64,000 bases of DNA, taken from contig JAULBX010030263.1 of assembly GCA_032358255.1 (NCBI GenBank), forward strand, positions 248,001 through 312,000. The letters run 5' to 3'. Both the position numbers and the translations under genes were made by a program. The notes below the pieces were generated by a model. That model did no database searches and had not been told where the DNA came from. It saw nothing but the letters and a program-made list of their open reading frames with translations. Shown one piece after another: positions 12,501 to 24,600 of the stretch (positions are counted from its first letter, which is position 1; each line of letters begins with the position of its first letter). The DNA is from Heterotrichella gracilis. Its lineage: Eukaryota > Sar > Xanthophyceae > Tribonematales > Xanthonemataceae.

Positions 12501-14821
12501 GCTGACGTTGGTGAGCATGTTGCCCAGGGTGTGCACCAGGGCAAGGGGGGAGATGGAGATCACCTGCCATTGCAGGGGAGGGAGCCAAATCAAGAAATCA
12601 ACTCGATGAAGTACTCTAATCAATGATGCGTTTTTTCAGCCTACTAATATGCTTTGCTTTGTAGCAATGATAATTGCTATGTCAATTGCAGCTGCGTGCA
12701 GCGGCCTGCGTGATCATGCGGCCTCCACAGACTGATGTGGTGATGCCAACCACGATAAGCGGTTTTCATATTCGAATACTTTGGCCTGAATCCGTGCTGA
12801 TCCTGCTCGAGGTTGTCAAGGCGGGTGCGTACAGCTTGCATGCCTGCTTTGATATTGCTGCTGATGAACTCGAGCCTGCTATCTACATGCAGGCCTGACA
12901 GTTTTGATCACGTCCCATGTCGGCCCGCAAGTTGACAGCCGGCTGGAGGTCATCAGTAACAATAGCAACGCAGGCAGGCAAGCTGTGCGCACCCGCCTTG
13001 ACAACCTCGAGCACAAATCAGCCCATGTGATCACATGGTGAATGGCATAATTGTGTCTGACTATGCTTGTAAGCCATTGTGTTGGAGCAGGGCTGATCCA
13101 TCCGCAAAAACGAGGTGGCAGGGGCTGGTACGGCAGCACGCCCTCCCCTTGCAGTGCTGTGCATGTGGGCGGTGCCATGCGCCGCATAACGTGCCTGCCA
13201 GGCTTAGGGTTTGTAGGGTATTGGCGCACACCTTTCCTTGGTTGCCTATTTAGGGTGTAGGGTTTGTAGGGTTTTGGCGCGCACCTGCTCCTTGGTGGCC
13301 TGTGGCTTCTTGTGCAGGCCCAGGCCCCACATGACCAGGGAAAATGCAGCGCCGATGGCAAACTGCACACACACAACCCAGGAAAACCGTCAGAATGCAC
13401 TTGTCACCCACAACACTCTCTGTTGGTCATGCCATCCAGAGTATACATGCAACGTCAGCCAACAGTGGGATTGTGGCGCAGGACTTTACTACGAAGGGAA
13501 GCGAGGTGGTGCACAGCCGACATGGTGCAGGGGTTTGTCAAGGGGCAAGTCACAAGCGGGAGTGTCAACGTGAAAGTGCACAACTGAGGGTGGGTGGGTG
13601 GCAGCGGGGTTTCGGCTGTACCTGCAGGGCGGTGCATGTGACGGGGTAGGGGAACACCTTGAGCACCATCTTGTTGTAGCTGTGAGGCAGTGGGGGAGCG
13701 ATCAGTGCCATATAACAAGGGAGGAGCAACCAGTGCCATAACAAGGGGGGAGCGATCAGTGCCATGACTTGCCCCAGGGCGCAAAGCTGCGGTTGCATTG
13801 CAGCATGCTGATTCTGCGGTGGGTGCATGGCATTGCACAATGCTCGGGCCTGGCCCCAAAGACACGTGGGTAGGGCATGTGTGACAGCATATGCTGAGTG
13901 TGCCAGTGGTGTCCCCAGACTAGGGTTTGTTCTATGGCGTGTAGTGCAGGGTACGCACAGCAGACCAGGGTGTCAGTTGGGTGGGGTGGAGGGTGCGCAC
14001 ATGTTGAACTGGATGTTGAAAAGGTACCAGGCGCCGAAGAGGGCTCCCAGCACCAGTGTAGATCCCGAGCCCTCCTTGCTTGCAGGGACTGCGCCGCAAA
14101 TTATCAGGCAGATCAGAGTTGCGAACAGGGAGCGACGAGAACACTCGAAAGATTGGAGATCAGTGATGATGGCATGCATGCAGATGGGCTGTTACTGCGT
14201 GTGATCTGACTACTGGAGCTCTGAGCATACCCCGCTGTTGGTCAGATACCCGGGGTGTGGTGGGGTGGGTAAGGGAGACTGCTGTGCAAAGGAGACAGGG
14301 GCAGCTACATGGTGGCATCCCACCTGCCCTGCCCACCGTTAAAAGCGGTCAAGGTCAAGCAAAACGGAGGAAAAGGAAGGAACAGACAGATGGCACCACA
14401 TCTCAGCGTATAACTTATATGGGTGGCGCCGTGCATAGAGTCAATGGCCTTGCCTGTACTGGTCACCGAGTCAGATGGGCTGGTAAGCACCGGTTTGCCT
14501 TTGTCCTTCCCTACCCCGTGCAAGCATGCGATGCTACTAGCGTCAGCTAACCAAGACTCTAAGCTACTCACCTTCAGCTGCTGATGCAGCCTCGCACCGA
14601 GTGGCGTTGGCACTCCTGCGCTTGGCGGATGCCAGCGAGGCATGGCTGGTCCTCAGCTTGGTCGAGGCGGGTGCCATCGCGTGCAGCGCGCGCAGGCCAG
14701 TCGGCTGGGCGGGGCGAAGAGACGCTGACGGTACCGTGACCGACCGTGCCTTGCGGGTAGCAAACCCTGACGCTCTGGGAGCGAGCGCAGTGCTGAACAC
14801 CGATGCTGCTGCCATGGCCAT
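9530..14821 (-). CDS. PPT: plastid phosphoenolpyruvate/phosphate translocator
   Basis: Inner-envelope antiporter of the plastid triose-phosphate translocator family (drug/metabolite transporter fold). It exchanges a phosphorylated C3 compound for phosphate. Eight in-phase exons (14572-14821, 14001-14088, 13622-13679, 13285-13362, 12462-12563, 11596-11820, 10783-10974, 9530-9739) give 400 residues. The first ~80 form a transit peptide ([19 protein letters not shown], Ser/Ala/Arg-rich). Landmarks in order: [87 protein letters not shown], and [17 protein letters not shown] plus [11 protein letters not shown]. The last block favours the phosphoenolpyruvate class (PPT) over the triose- or glucose-6-phosphate classes; substrate remains inferred. 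The gene is head to head with the CAMTA. Its introns hold several repeats and mobile elements. Confidence 0.9.
10003..10603. mobile_element. non-autonomous DNA transposon (hAT-like MITE) candidate
   Basis: About 601 bp in the last intron of the translocator. The ends are inverted: CAGTGTTGT at 10003-10011 and ACAACACTG at 10595-10603. The subterminal regions carry repeated CCGCATG/CCGCAC and ATCCGTACGGA motifs (for example two tandem TCCGTACGGA palindromes at 10570-10590). There is no coding capacity. CAGTG-type termini suggest hAT, but I found no convincing 8-bp target duplication, only GGT on both sides, so the superfamily is uncertain. Confidence 0.55.
10935..11345. repeat. echo of translocator exon 7 acceptor in its intron
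   Basis: ATGATGGAGAACAGGTTGAT and the following GTTGTCAAGGCCGCCCT at 10940-10976 (the exon's 5' end plus acceptor) recur at 11309-11345 with one mismatch (CAAGG to CTAGG). The SINE lies between the two copies. Confidence 0.85.
11021..11280 (+). mobile_element. SINE insertion with 13-bp target duplication
   Basis: A perfect 13-bp direct repeat, TATTCTAGGTAAA, lies at 11021-11033 and 11268-11280. It encloses 234 bp that starts near a polymerase III B-box (GGTTCGAATCC, 11051-11061) and ends in a short CTTA tail (AATACTTACTTACTTA). These are hallmarks of a tRNA-derived SINE mobilised by a LINE. No clear A-box is present, so the head is truncated or unusual. It sits in an intron of the translocator, opposite to the gene's direction. 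Confidence 0.75.
12795..13023. repeat. foldback (long inverted repeat) in translocator intron
   Basis: The left arm from 12795 (TGCTCGAGGTTGTCAAGGCG, GGTGCGTACAGCTTGC) pairs with the right arm ending at 13022 (GCACCCGCCTTGACAACCTC read the other way) over roughly 45 bp with few mismatches. Weaker pairing continues inward toward 12900. No open frame. It is consistent with a foldback or MITE-type element. Confidence 0.7.
13205..13301. repeat. echo of translocator exon 4 donor
   Basis: TAGGGTTTGTAGGGT, then TTGGCGC, CACCT and CCTTGGTTGCCT at 13205-13247 repeat the true donor region at 13258-13301, where exon 4 ends at 13285. The duplicated unit includes a TTTAGGG-like tract, part of the exon and the splice site. 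Confidence 0.8.
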
Positions 14822-15633
14822 CGTGGATCTGTGCTGTGCTGGGTGGTTGGCTTTAACAGCGCTGGGCGGATCTGCAGTGGGTATGCCAGCGGTGGCCGCT
14901 GGTGAAGCGGATGGAACGGTGCGATGCAGGAGGGTATTGCTCGTGGAAAGAGTGGGTGTTCCGTAATATATGTGAGGGAACAACCAGCAGGTGCGGACAA
15001 CCCTGCACGATGGGGAACGCACTAGGGAGGGACAAGGCTAGCCAGGAGCCAATTCAACCCAACGGGGCGTCGTCCTTTGCCGTAAAGTCCTCAGCTGGCG
15101 TCCTGCCGTTCAAAAAGAGCAAAATTCTTGGAAACAGCAAAAGGTCGCTGCGATAAGATTGGGGGTCTAGATGGCCGCCAGGTGGCTTAGAACCCTACTG
15201 GGGGTAAACACCAAACCCTACCGGAGGGTATGCACCTGGGCAGAAGCTACAAGGCTGTCATACATTTACGGATGACGATGCCCTTGCCAAGCCAATTTTC
15301 CTGCGTTTCAGCCTCGTTCATCGGTAAATCTGCTGGTGTACAGGGAAGAACGGTGCCGCAGCTAAAAACTGGACACCACGGCCAACAACAGGCTGCCTCG
15401 CTGCACCGCTGCAGTATTGTTGAAGGTTGAGAATACGTCCAGTTGGGCGCCGCTCGCCGTTGTACGAGTGTGCAAGCATATGGATGTTTTGCGTGGGTGT
15501 GGTGCATAGCAGTGCGTGTGCTAGTACTTCGAAGCACAACACAAGCTTGCCACTTGCGCCCTCCACAGCTCCTGGACTTTTTGAAAGCATGGTGGTGTAA
15601 GGCTGTACGCCTGACTACACACCTCAGGCAACC
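14822..15633. promoter_or_regulatory. divergent intergenic region, translocator / CAMTA
   Basis: About 810 bp separate the start codons of two genes transcribed away from each other, so both promoters and 5' UTRs should lie here. I see no convincing TATA box or shared motif. The frame of the translocator extends upstream without a stop to 15022, but the transit-peptide-like start at 14821 is preferred. Confidence 0.5.
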
Positions 15634-18600
15634 ATGGAAGAAGAAGCTCCAGTGGAAGAAGCCCCACTTGGGGAGGGAGCTATCCCCATAGACCCCAATG
15701 ATCCTTCGCTGCCCAGCAATGTCAAGGAGATGGTGCTCAAGGCAGCCCGCATCTGGCTCAAAAACACTGAGCTTTTCGACATGCTCACCCACCACAACCA
15801 GTATGGGCTGCAAATCTGGAACAGACACGCTGTGGCACCTTCAGGTGAATAATCCCCCCCACCCCCACCCCCGCCACACCCACCCATGCAGGCCCCACAC
15901 CTTGCCAAAAGCGTGCGCCTCAATACAGAACTGTTTCAGGGCCTATTTAACGACCTGTGGGTGTTGTCTGGAGCTTGCAATGGTTGCGGGTTTCGAATTG
16001 GCTGCTGGCGATGCTGGGCTCGGAACCCATCCAAGGGTGCTTCTTTTTCTTGTGGGTCGTTTCCTTGCCTTATCCGAGCAGCTAAGAGTTTGCACAGACG
16101 CTCACTGGACTTTCCTACGTACCCTCGACTAGCCACCAACAGGATCTAAGGCCTTGCGGAACTGTTTCCTTTCGAGAGGAGGGGTGTGGGGGGCCAGGGT
16201 TCTTGAAGTTTCTTGAGGTTCCATCGCTCTTAGTCAGCTTGTATCCTCGAAATATACCCTGGGGAGCAAAACGTGCCTGTCTTGGCATAACACAGTATGC
16301 ATGACTGAACTCTTTCCTTGTCCTGGTTTCCCACTCCTTGTGCCCTTCTGCTGTGTGCTGGCGTTTGTGCTTTTCACCACCCACCTAGTGCTACGCTGCT
16401 GTCCAGCAAGCACTTTACAGAACCACTGCACAGTCCAAACTTGTTCTCTTTGCCCCAAAGCCAGTGGCTGGTGGTGAGCATGTGTGAGTCCAGTCCCCTT
16501 GTTCCCACATTCAACACGTTCTTTGGCGTGTGCTGGACCTGAACCCTAACCCTGTTTTGTGGCGTGTGCTGACCCTGTTCCTGCAGCTACACCTGTTATC
16601 CACGTGGGCTGACCCCTCCCCCTGCTCCCGCAGCCAACACCCTGTTCTTTTTCAACAAGGGGGCGAACCGCTTTTACCGGAAGGATGGCTACATCTGGGG
16701 CAAGAACGCGGATGGCAAGGAGACGCACGTCAAGCTCATGGTGAGACGCACCTGCACTTGCCTGGCTCGCAGCCTCACCCACAAGATTGCATCCACTCAA
16801 ACCCATCAGCTATAGTGCCACTTTCATTCTTGGAAGCCACACGCAGCCAATTCAGAGCTTCAGTCTAACGCGAACGTGGGAGTTCATAAGTGTACCCCTG
16901 CCACCCCTGGAATGCTAGATTGTCTCACCTCCCCAAACTCCTGCACTGCTACCAAGTCTGGAAAGCCGCTTGCACTTACTACAATGTGCTTGAGCTTGTG
17001 CTAGAACTCTGGGGTGCTGTCAATAGGGCTGACCTTGCTCTTCCCTGCGGTGGTGTCTCCATATAAACGCTGACACGCTCGTTCCCCCCGCTGCGCAGGT
17101 CAGCACCGTGGAAACCATCAACTGCTACTATGCGGTCACCCAGTGCGGCAACCTCAAGGTAAACCCTAAACCACTGTAAACCCTAAACCCTAAACTCACC
17201 CAATGCGGCAACTTCAAGGTAAGGCCATGCGTGGCACAGGCCAGTGGCCTAATAAGCAAGGACCAGCACTAGACAGCACCTCAGCAGTTGCTTGGTATAC
17301 GTCGCACCTCTGCCCGAAAACCTATCCTTGTGCTGCACTCAAACCCTAATCCCCCTTGTACCCACCTGACCCCCTCCCTCCCCCTGTGCCCCGTGCAATG
17401 GCGCAGCTACTGGCTGCCGGATATATCCGGATAACCTCCCCTTGCGCTGCCCTAAACTTCAAACCCTAAACCCCCTTGAGCTACCCTGATTTTTACGCTC
17501 CCTCTGTGCCGCGTGCAGAGGCGCAGCTACTGGCTGCTGGACAACCCCGGCATCGTGCTGGTGCACTACCTGCAAGTAGGGCCAGATGTCGTGGTACCAG
17601 GGCCCGTGGACCTCCGCGAGGAGCGCCTCGAGCGCCCCGCCAGGGCCCCCTCCGCGGCCGCAGCCAGGGCCTCCACCAGTGCCGGCCCCCCCAACCACAC
17701 CCCGCCCAAGGCCAAAACCCTCGCCAAGGGTTCCAAGGCCGCCAAGGCCGGCCCCGCGCCGCGGCCTGGTGGGTCTGCCGGGAAGGAGGCGTACCATGAA
17801 AACAAAGGGGGGAGGCGCACCCCGCCCACCCAGCGCACCCTGCCCAACCCTGAGGCGGAGCCTGAGCCCAAGGTTGGCATCCTGCGCCTGAGGCTGGCCC
17901 ACCCCCGGGCGCAGCACTCGCTCTATGCCACCGAGCCGCTGCCCCCGCTGCGGCCCCTGGATCCCGGCCCAGGTAGCTTATAGTTAGCTGGTGACACTAA
18001 ACTTTTTTTAGTGTAAGGGCAGGCATTCTGGCCCAGGTAGCTTATACTTAGTTGGTAACATGCAATATAGCAGTGCAACCACAGTAGCGGCAGCCCTCTT
18101 TGTCTTGCGCTGGCACTGCTTGCACCATATCTGCACCTGCGAGGGATTAAGGCAGCCAAACCACTAGTCACAGCAGTAAACCCCAACCCACGTCCATGAT
18201 CATTTCAAGGTCATAAATGTGCTGGCGACGAGCCCTCTAAACAAGAATTCCTGGACACTGAACCCCACTGTCCAGGGAGCTTTGACATGAGCAAGTTCCT
18301 TGAGGCGCTGGGCGACGAGTCCCCCAGGGCTGACCACCACGGGGCGCTCACGCCCTCGCACCCCATGCACCCCAAGTTTGAGCTGCCCCCGTTGCACACC
18401 TCAACTGGCGCCAAGGTGGACCTGCTGCCACACCCGCTGGCCTCGCCCACCGCCTACCGGCTGTACAAGCAGGGGTCGCTGCAGGTAAAAGACACTTTTG
18501 ACACTTTGTCTTTTAGTAACTAACCCCCAGTGCCCTGTGCTTCTCTGAACCTTGATGCACCTTTCCAGCGGCAAACTGAGTAGTTTGATTGTATTATTCA

Positions 18601-21600
18601 TTATACATCTACGAATTATTATTGTTATGCATTATTCTGTAAATGTGTCGTGTTACAGATGCTTGATGGGCTGTGTATGGACTGGACATGTTGATCTTTA
18701 TGAGGTTATATATGAATGAGACATATATATGTGTTTTCTTGCAGGTTCTGGATGCGCTGTGGTCTGGACCCGATACCGGCATGCCGCCAACCCTGGTGTT
18801 TGAGGGAGAACCAACACCCTCCTGGCAGGTACGCGGGGGCATTTGGCAGTACATACTCTACTAGTGCATCTCCCGTCAAGGGTAGTACTAAATTAGTCCA
18901 CGGATCCCCCTTCATCTACTCATTTTGGAACCCTTGTCCTATTTTTTATTGTCTTGTTACTCTTCTCCACATACAGGCTGCGCTTGCATTGCACCACCAC
19001 CTGGGCTACGCCACGCGCGTGGTGCAATGAATCGCCGCACATAGCGTTGGCCCCCCTTGTTTCGGATTGACGCCATAGAGGAATAACCCATGGCTGTTGC
19101 ATGAGGCGGAACATCTGCTGACCACTTCCCCCCTTGCGCAGGAGGGGGAGGAGGGGAGGGGGGAGATGGTGGAGGGTGAGAGCCCCCTTGCGCGGCTGTG
19201 CTACCAGTCCGGCATCAACATCATCGGGTCAACGGCCTCGGGGCTGCTTGTGGGGTGGACGCCCAGCGGCAATTGGGACATGATGGCGGGGGAGGAGTCG
19301 GAGTCACAGGGCTCGGGCGACGGTGCGTGCCTGATGGCTCCTGAGAGTTGTAGGTTGTCTCTGATCATGTTTAATTGTGGCTGATCTTTCTAGAAAGAGT
19401 ATGGTTATATGGTTATGTTGGACGGGTGTAGACATGACGGGGGAGGAGTCAGAGTCGCAGGGCTCGGGCGACCGCGAGTGCCTGGCAGTGTGTGATCTTG
19501 TCAGATAGTGTGTAGTGGTGGTGTTTGATCATGTTATACAGTGGCTGATCGTTTAGATCGAGTATGATCATGTTGAAGCGGTGTTAGGCATGACCTCATC
19601 CACGGGGGTTCCAGGGTGTGCTTAGCAACTGGGCCATGACGGCGGCGGATGAGTTGGAATCACAGATTTTATCATGGTTTCTGAAGCTTGTAAGGCGGCC
19701 TTCCTCCTTAAGCCAGCTGTCAAAACCCTGCATTATGGGATTACAATCCCTCCATTATGGGATTCTCAACCCATCCCACTGTGCCCCACAGGCTCACCTG
19801 GGATGATGGACCTTGACCTCAGCCAAGGAGGAGGGGAGGCAGCCCCACCCACCGTCCAGACCTCCAGCGGCTTTGCTATCCCCGACCCCGCAGCGGAGCA
19901 CTATGCGCAGCTGTACCACACCCACGCGCCAAGCTACTCGGGCTACCCAGCGGACCGCGGGTTCTACATCGACCACTACGCGCAGCAGTCTGCCGCGCAC
20001 CTGCCCAGACCCTCGCACATGGGCTATGCCGCCGCAAGTGACAACCAGGTAGGTCCCATGCACTCTTCACCCACACACCACTTATCACAACCACCCCATA
20101 ACGCACTTCTGTTCTTTTAGCCACCACATGCGCACCACATGTGCACCACCATACTGACACCGCGCACGCAACCGCACCATCATTAACCCTTTCCTCTCTG
20201 CCCGCCTGAACAGGAGGCCAGGAGCGAGCGGGGGACGGAGGACGCCGCGCACCTCCACACGCCCCCACCCATGGGGGGCTACCCACTTGATCCCCAAAGG
20301 GTAGGGGGCGAAGGCCATGCAGCGCCCACCGAGCTCCTCCCTATGCAGCCCCTGAGCAATGGTGCGGCCCCGGGTCGTGGCCCCCGCGGGGGCGCAGGGG
20401 CACCCAAGGACAAGCAGCCAGCCCGGCGCCACCGCCCCCGCACGTCCCAACTCAAGGCAAACCCTAGCGAAGGGTTGGGGTTGGCGTCCGCAACGCCCTC
20501 CCCTATGGATTCCCTCCCCAGGCGGGACAGTGGTGGCAAGCGGCGCAGCATGGACGAACCCCACCCAGGGTTCCGGGAGGGGGACGCGGGGCACGACGTG
20601 CGCTATGTGGGGGGGTTCGGCGGCCGCGCCGGCAGCAGCGGCAGCGGCGGTGGATCATACAATCCGGCTGCTATGGATGAGCCGCACATGGGGCGCAGGG
20701 CGGACGCAGGGCAGGATGTGGGCGGGTTTAACGGGCGCGACAGCGGTGGTGGTGGTGGCGGCAGGTCGTACAAGGCTCTTGCAATGGAGGCGCAGCTGCT
20801 GTTGAGGGTGGAGGGCGATGGGGGCCAGGGGCGGGGGATGGAGATGGGGCACCAGGTGGGTGCAGGGCGTCCTTTGCTTCAAACATGGCCCAGACCGCCG
20901 GGGGTGGTCATTGCAATATGGGGATGTTTTAGCAAATAAACAAGCACCCCGCACAAGTAATTCATTGTCCACTGCCCAGCTGCAACTGGCTGCTTATACC
21001 CTTCTCGTGGTTTGCGACTTGCTCATTGTTGCTGCAACTCATTTGCATGTTTTTTCTCCCCTGTGGTGTGATTTGACCCCCTCCCTGTGCCACCACAGGC
21101 GCCAGAATCCAGCATCCACTCAGGCAGCAGTGGGCGGGTGCCCAGTGCAGTGACAGGCGGTTGGGACACCTCAGCGGCTGCCACACCACAGCACCACCAC
21201 CAGCACCAACCTGCGCCTGACATCGGTGCTGCCAGCATCTCTTTTGCCAACGGTAGGCTTTTTGGGGACTGGGGGAGGGCGTCAATTTTAGGCATTTAAG
21301 GCATTTTAATCACATTGGCAACTGACAGAACACCACATTTCACATGAAAGGCTCACTGGTCAGTACCGGCCTGAGGGGGGGTTTGATAGCCAGCAGTGGC
21401 ATGTGGGGGGGCAGTTGCGCAATGTTAAAATCTTGCATTCGCTGCAACCCCCAGAAATCTGGCACTCAAGTTGTTGCAGCGCCCTTACCATGGCCGTGTG
21501 CGTCCAGGGGTTGCAGCTGAAGGCAGCACCGAGGTGACCAGCGCAAATGTGCCCCTCAACATTTCGCCCCCACGACTTGTGGCCCCCAGGGGACCGGAGG

Positions 21601-24600
21601 AGTCCATCGAATTTGTGGTAGAGGATTTCACCCCCGAGTGGGACTGGGCAGCGGGAGGGGCCAAACTGTTCCTCATGGGGGGGATAGCAAATGGCGCGGA
21701 CTCCAACAGCAATCCGCACATTCGGCCTCTGTACCTGAAATTCGACGACATCGAGGTGGGTCTCAGGCACCTCAAGAGCGTTAATCTGGCTGTATTGCTG
21801 CATCCTACATCATTATCCACCCTGGACACTGTACCCTTACCCTGCGCCTGCACTATTGACCACCAGTTATCGTATAGCCCCACTGCCATGCTTGCCCCCG
21901 GCGCTATGCGCTGGTATCAACCCACACTATTTACACCCCCCCCCACGTTTTGCAGGTGCCTGTTGACATCCCCCAGCCAGGCGTCATGCGCTGGTACTAA
22001 TACACAGTATCTACACCCCTTAATACAATATTGTATTTATACACAGTATTTACACCCCCCCACGTTTTGCAGGTGCCTGTCGACATCCCCCAGCCGGGCG
22101 TCATGCGGTGCCGAGTGCCCTCCCACCCCCCTGCGCATGTCAGCGTGTGCATCACATTTGGGGACGGCCAGCCGCGCAGCAAGCTGCACCCTTTCGAGTA
22201 CCGCGCTCCCCCTGAAGCCCCGGGGGCTGGCAAGGACAGGTGGGGATGGTTTTCGGGATTGGTTTGCTGATAGGGATGGATACAGGGATGAGTTGGGGTG
22301 CAGTTGCAGGGGGGTTCGAGAAATGTGGCTGAGCGGCAAGCGTTCAATATGTGCGTAGCAGGCTACTAGCAGAGGTCATTGTAAGTAAGTTAGTTATCTG
22401 GCGTTGCAGCCTTGAAGTCAGATTAGCATGCCAGCGTATGCCTCACCCCAGTCCAAGAGCCAAGGCTTTGCGGTCTGCCAAAGGGGATGATTTTAGGGTT
22501 CAGGGCTGCCAAAGGCTCAAACCCTTGTTCGTGATGGGCACATGGGAGGGTAGGCTTGGGGTTTGGAATGGGATTTCGAAGCTGCATAGGCTCGTGCGGG
22601 GGCCGTGACAACACCGATCGGGCTGTACTGCTGGAACGAGTGCGCTTACCTAACCGGCGGTGTGTGTGCTTCCAGGGGGAGTAAGGGCATCGAGGGAGGG
22701 CCAGGGGAGGGGGTGAGTGACAGGGAGCTGCAGCTAAACCTCGTCAGGTAACAAAACCCTAAACCCTTATTGATAAACCCTCCACGCTACAACCCACCAT
22801 ACCGCCAGCACCACGTGCATCTTGCGTACTCATACCAATGGCGCTGGGGATGTAATATAGCAGCTTGCTTTCTTACATGCACAGCAATGGCCAACCTTGT
22901 CAGCACATAGTAGCCCACCCTTCAAATCAGCAGGGTTTAGGGTTTTAGGGTTGAATGCTCACCACCTGGAAGCCAGATCGTCACATTAGAAGGGTTCAGG
23001 GTGTAGGGTGTAGGCCCCTCCCTCGCTCTGGGCACCGTAGCACACTCACACCCCCCGCCCCCCACTGTGTACAGCATGCTCCTGCTGGGCCCCCACCCCC
23101 CACCGCCCGCGGGCGCCAACAGCAACCACAGCAGCGCCTCAGTGACGGGGGGCAGCCCTACCACCCCCCACACCACCACCACCCACTCCCCCACCCCCCA
23201 CCAGGCGCTGGTGCTGGCCCATTTGCGGTCCATGCCTGCGGGTGAGAGCGAGGGGCTGCTGGTGAAGCTCATGGAGCAGCGGGTCAGGGCGTTTGCCAAT
23301 GAGGTAGGGTTTTGGTTAGGGTGTGGCGTAGGGTTTGCTTGTGCCTCAAGTTAGGGTTTACCAACGAGATTTGGTTTATGGCAGGGTTTGTGAATGTGTT
23401 GAAATCCTCCTTATGTATTCCTGTGCTTCTATTAGCTTTCAGCTTTTGAAAGTGGGAACGCATGTACTGTAGTTGCACTGCTTGCATCCGGCTTCCCGGG
23501 TACGTTCCCTTCGCCCGCCGCCTCCCCAGTACATGCCCCATCCCAGCCCATCCATTCCCTTGGGCCCCCACTCAAGCCCCCTCCTCCCATTGCCAGGTCA
23601 CCGAGACGCGCCGTCTGAGCCACACGCGCCCCCTGGACCCCTCCAGGCCTGCTGACGTGGACCCATTCACCAGCTGCCAGGTGGCGGGCCTGTCCATGCT
23701 GCACGTGTGCGCGGCGCTGGGCTACCAGTGGGCGGTGCCCATGCTGCTGGGGGCGGGGGCAAAAATTGACCTCCAGGTGGGTGGGCAAAGCCTAGAGAAA
23801 CATAGCTGAAATTTGGCTCCAGGGGGGGGGTGTTGGGGGTTACGTATACCTCCAGGGAATTTGGCGGTGTGCACCTGGTGTTTTACATGGATGCAGCACT
23901 TGGGGGTTAGGCGCCACCATGCGCAACCCTGCAAGCACTTTAAATTCTGGCAATGTTTCTGAAGAGTGTTCCCTTTCCATCCTCAGCACTGCATCTTGTG
24001 GTTTGCGCCATCAACTCGGCCCCATTTCCACCCCTATCAGTGCACATGGGCCGCCGTCCTTCGCCCCCCGCCACCGCTCACACACCACACCACACCACAC
24101 CCCGCAGGACCAGCAGGGCCACACACCCCTCCACTGGGCGGCAGCCCGCGGCCACGAGGCCGCCGTCGCCGCGCTTATTACCCGCGGCGCAAACCCCGCG
24201 CACGTCACCCCCGCCATGGCCACCCGCTGCGCGACGTCGCCCGCCGACCTCGCCGCCGCGCACGGCCACCACGGCATCGCCGCATACCTCGCCGAAGCCG
24301 AGCTCACCCGCTCACTGCCTGGCGCGGGGTTCGGCGCGGCGGCGGGCGCCGATTCGGCAACACCTGGGGCGGCGAATGTTCAGGTTCGGAAGCGCAGCCG
24401 GCATGCGCGCAGCAAGAGCGGCGGAGGTGGCGGGGCGCACCCCCCGCAGCTTCAGCGCCACTCCACTGGCTCCACCCACCTGGAGGGGCACCCTGGGGGG
24501 GTGCCCGCCTTGAAGGTGGAGGGCGGGGCTGCGGCCGACCAGGTGGGGATGGCTGCTCATCCATGTGGCATGAGGCAGAGCAGAGTGGCCTGTTGTCTGC

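Noticed and set aside
18976-19029. A possible extra CAMTA exon reading AALALHHHLGYATRVVQ
   Set aside because: It ends in an in-frame TGA, and the neighbouring exons join in phase without it.
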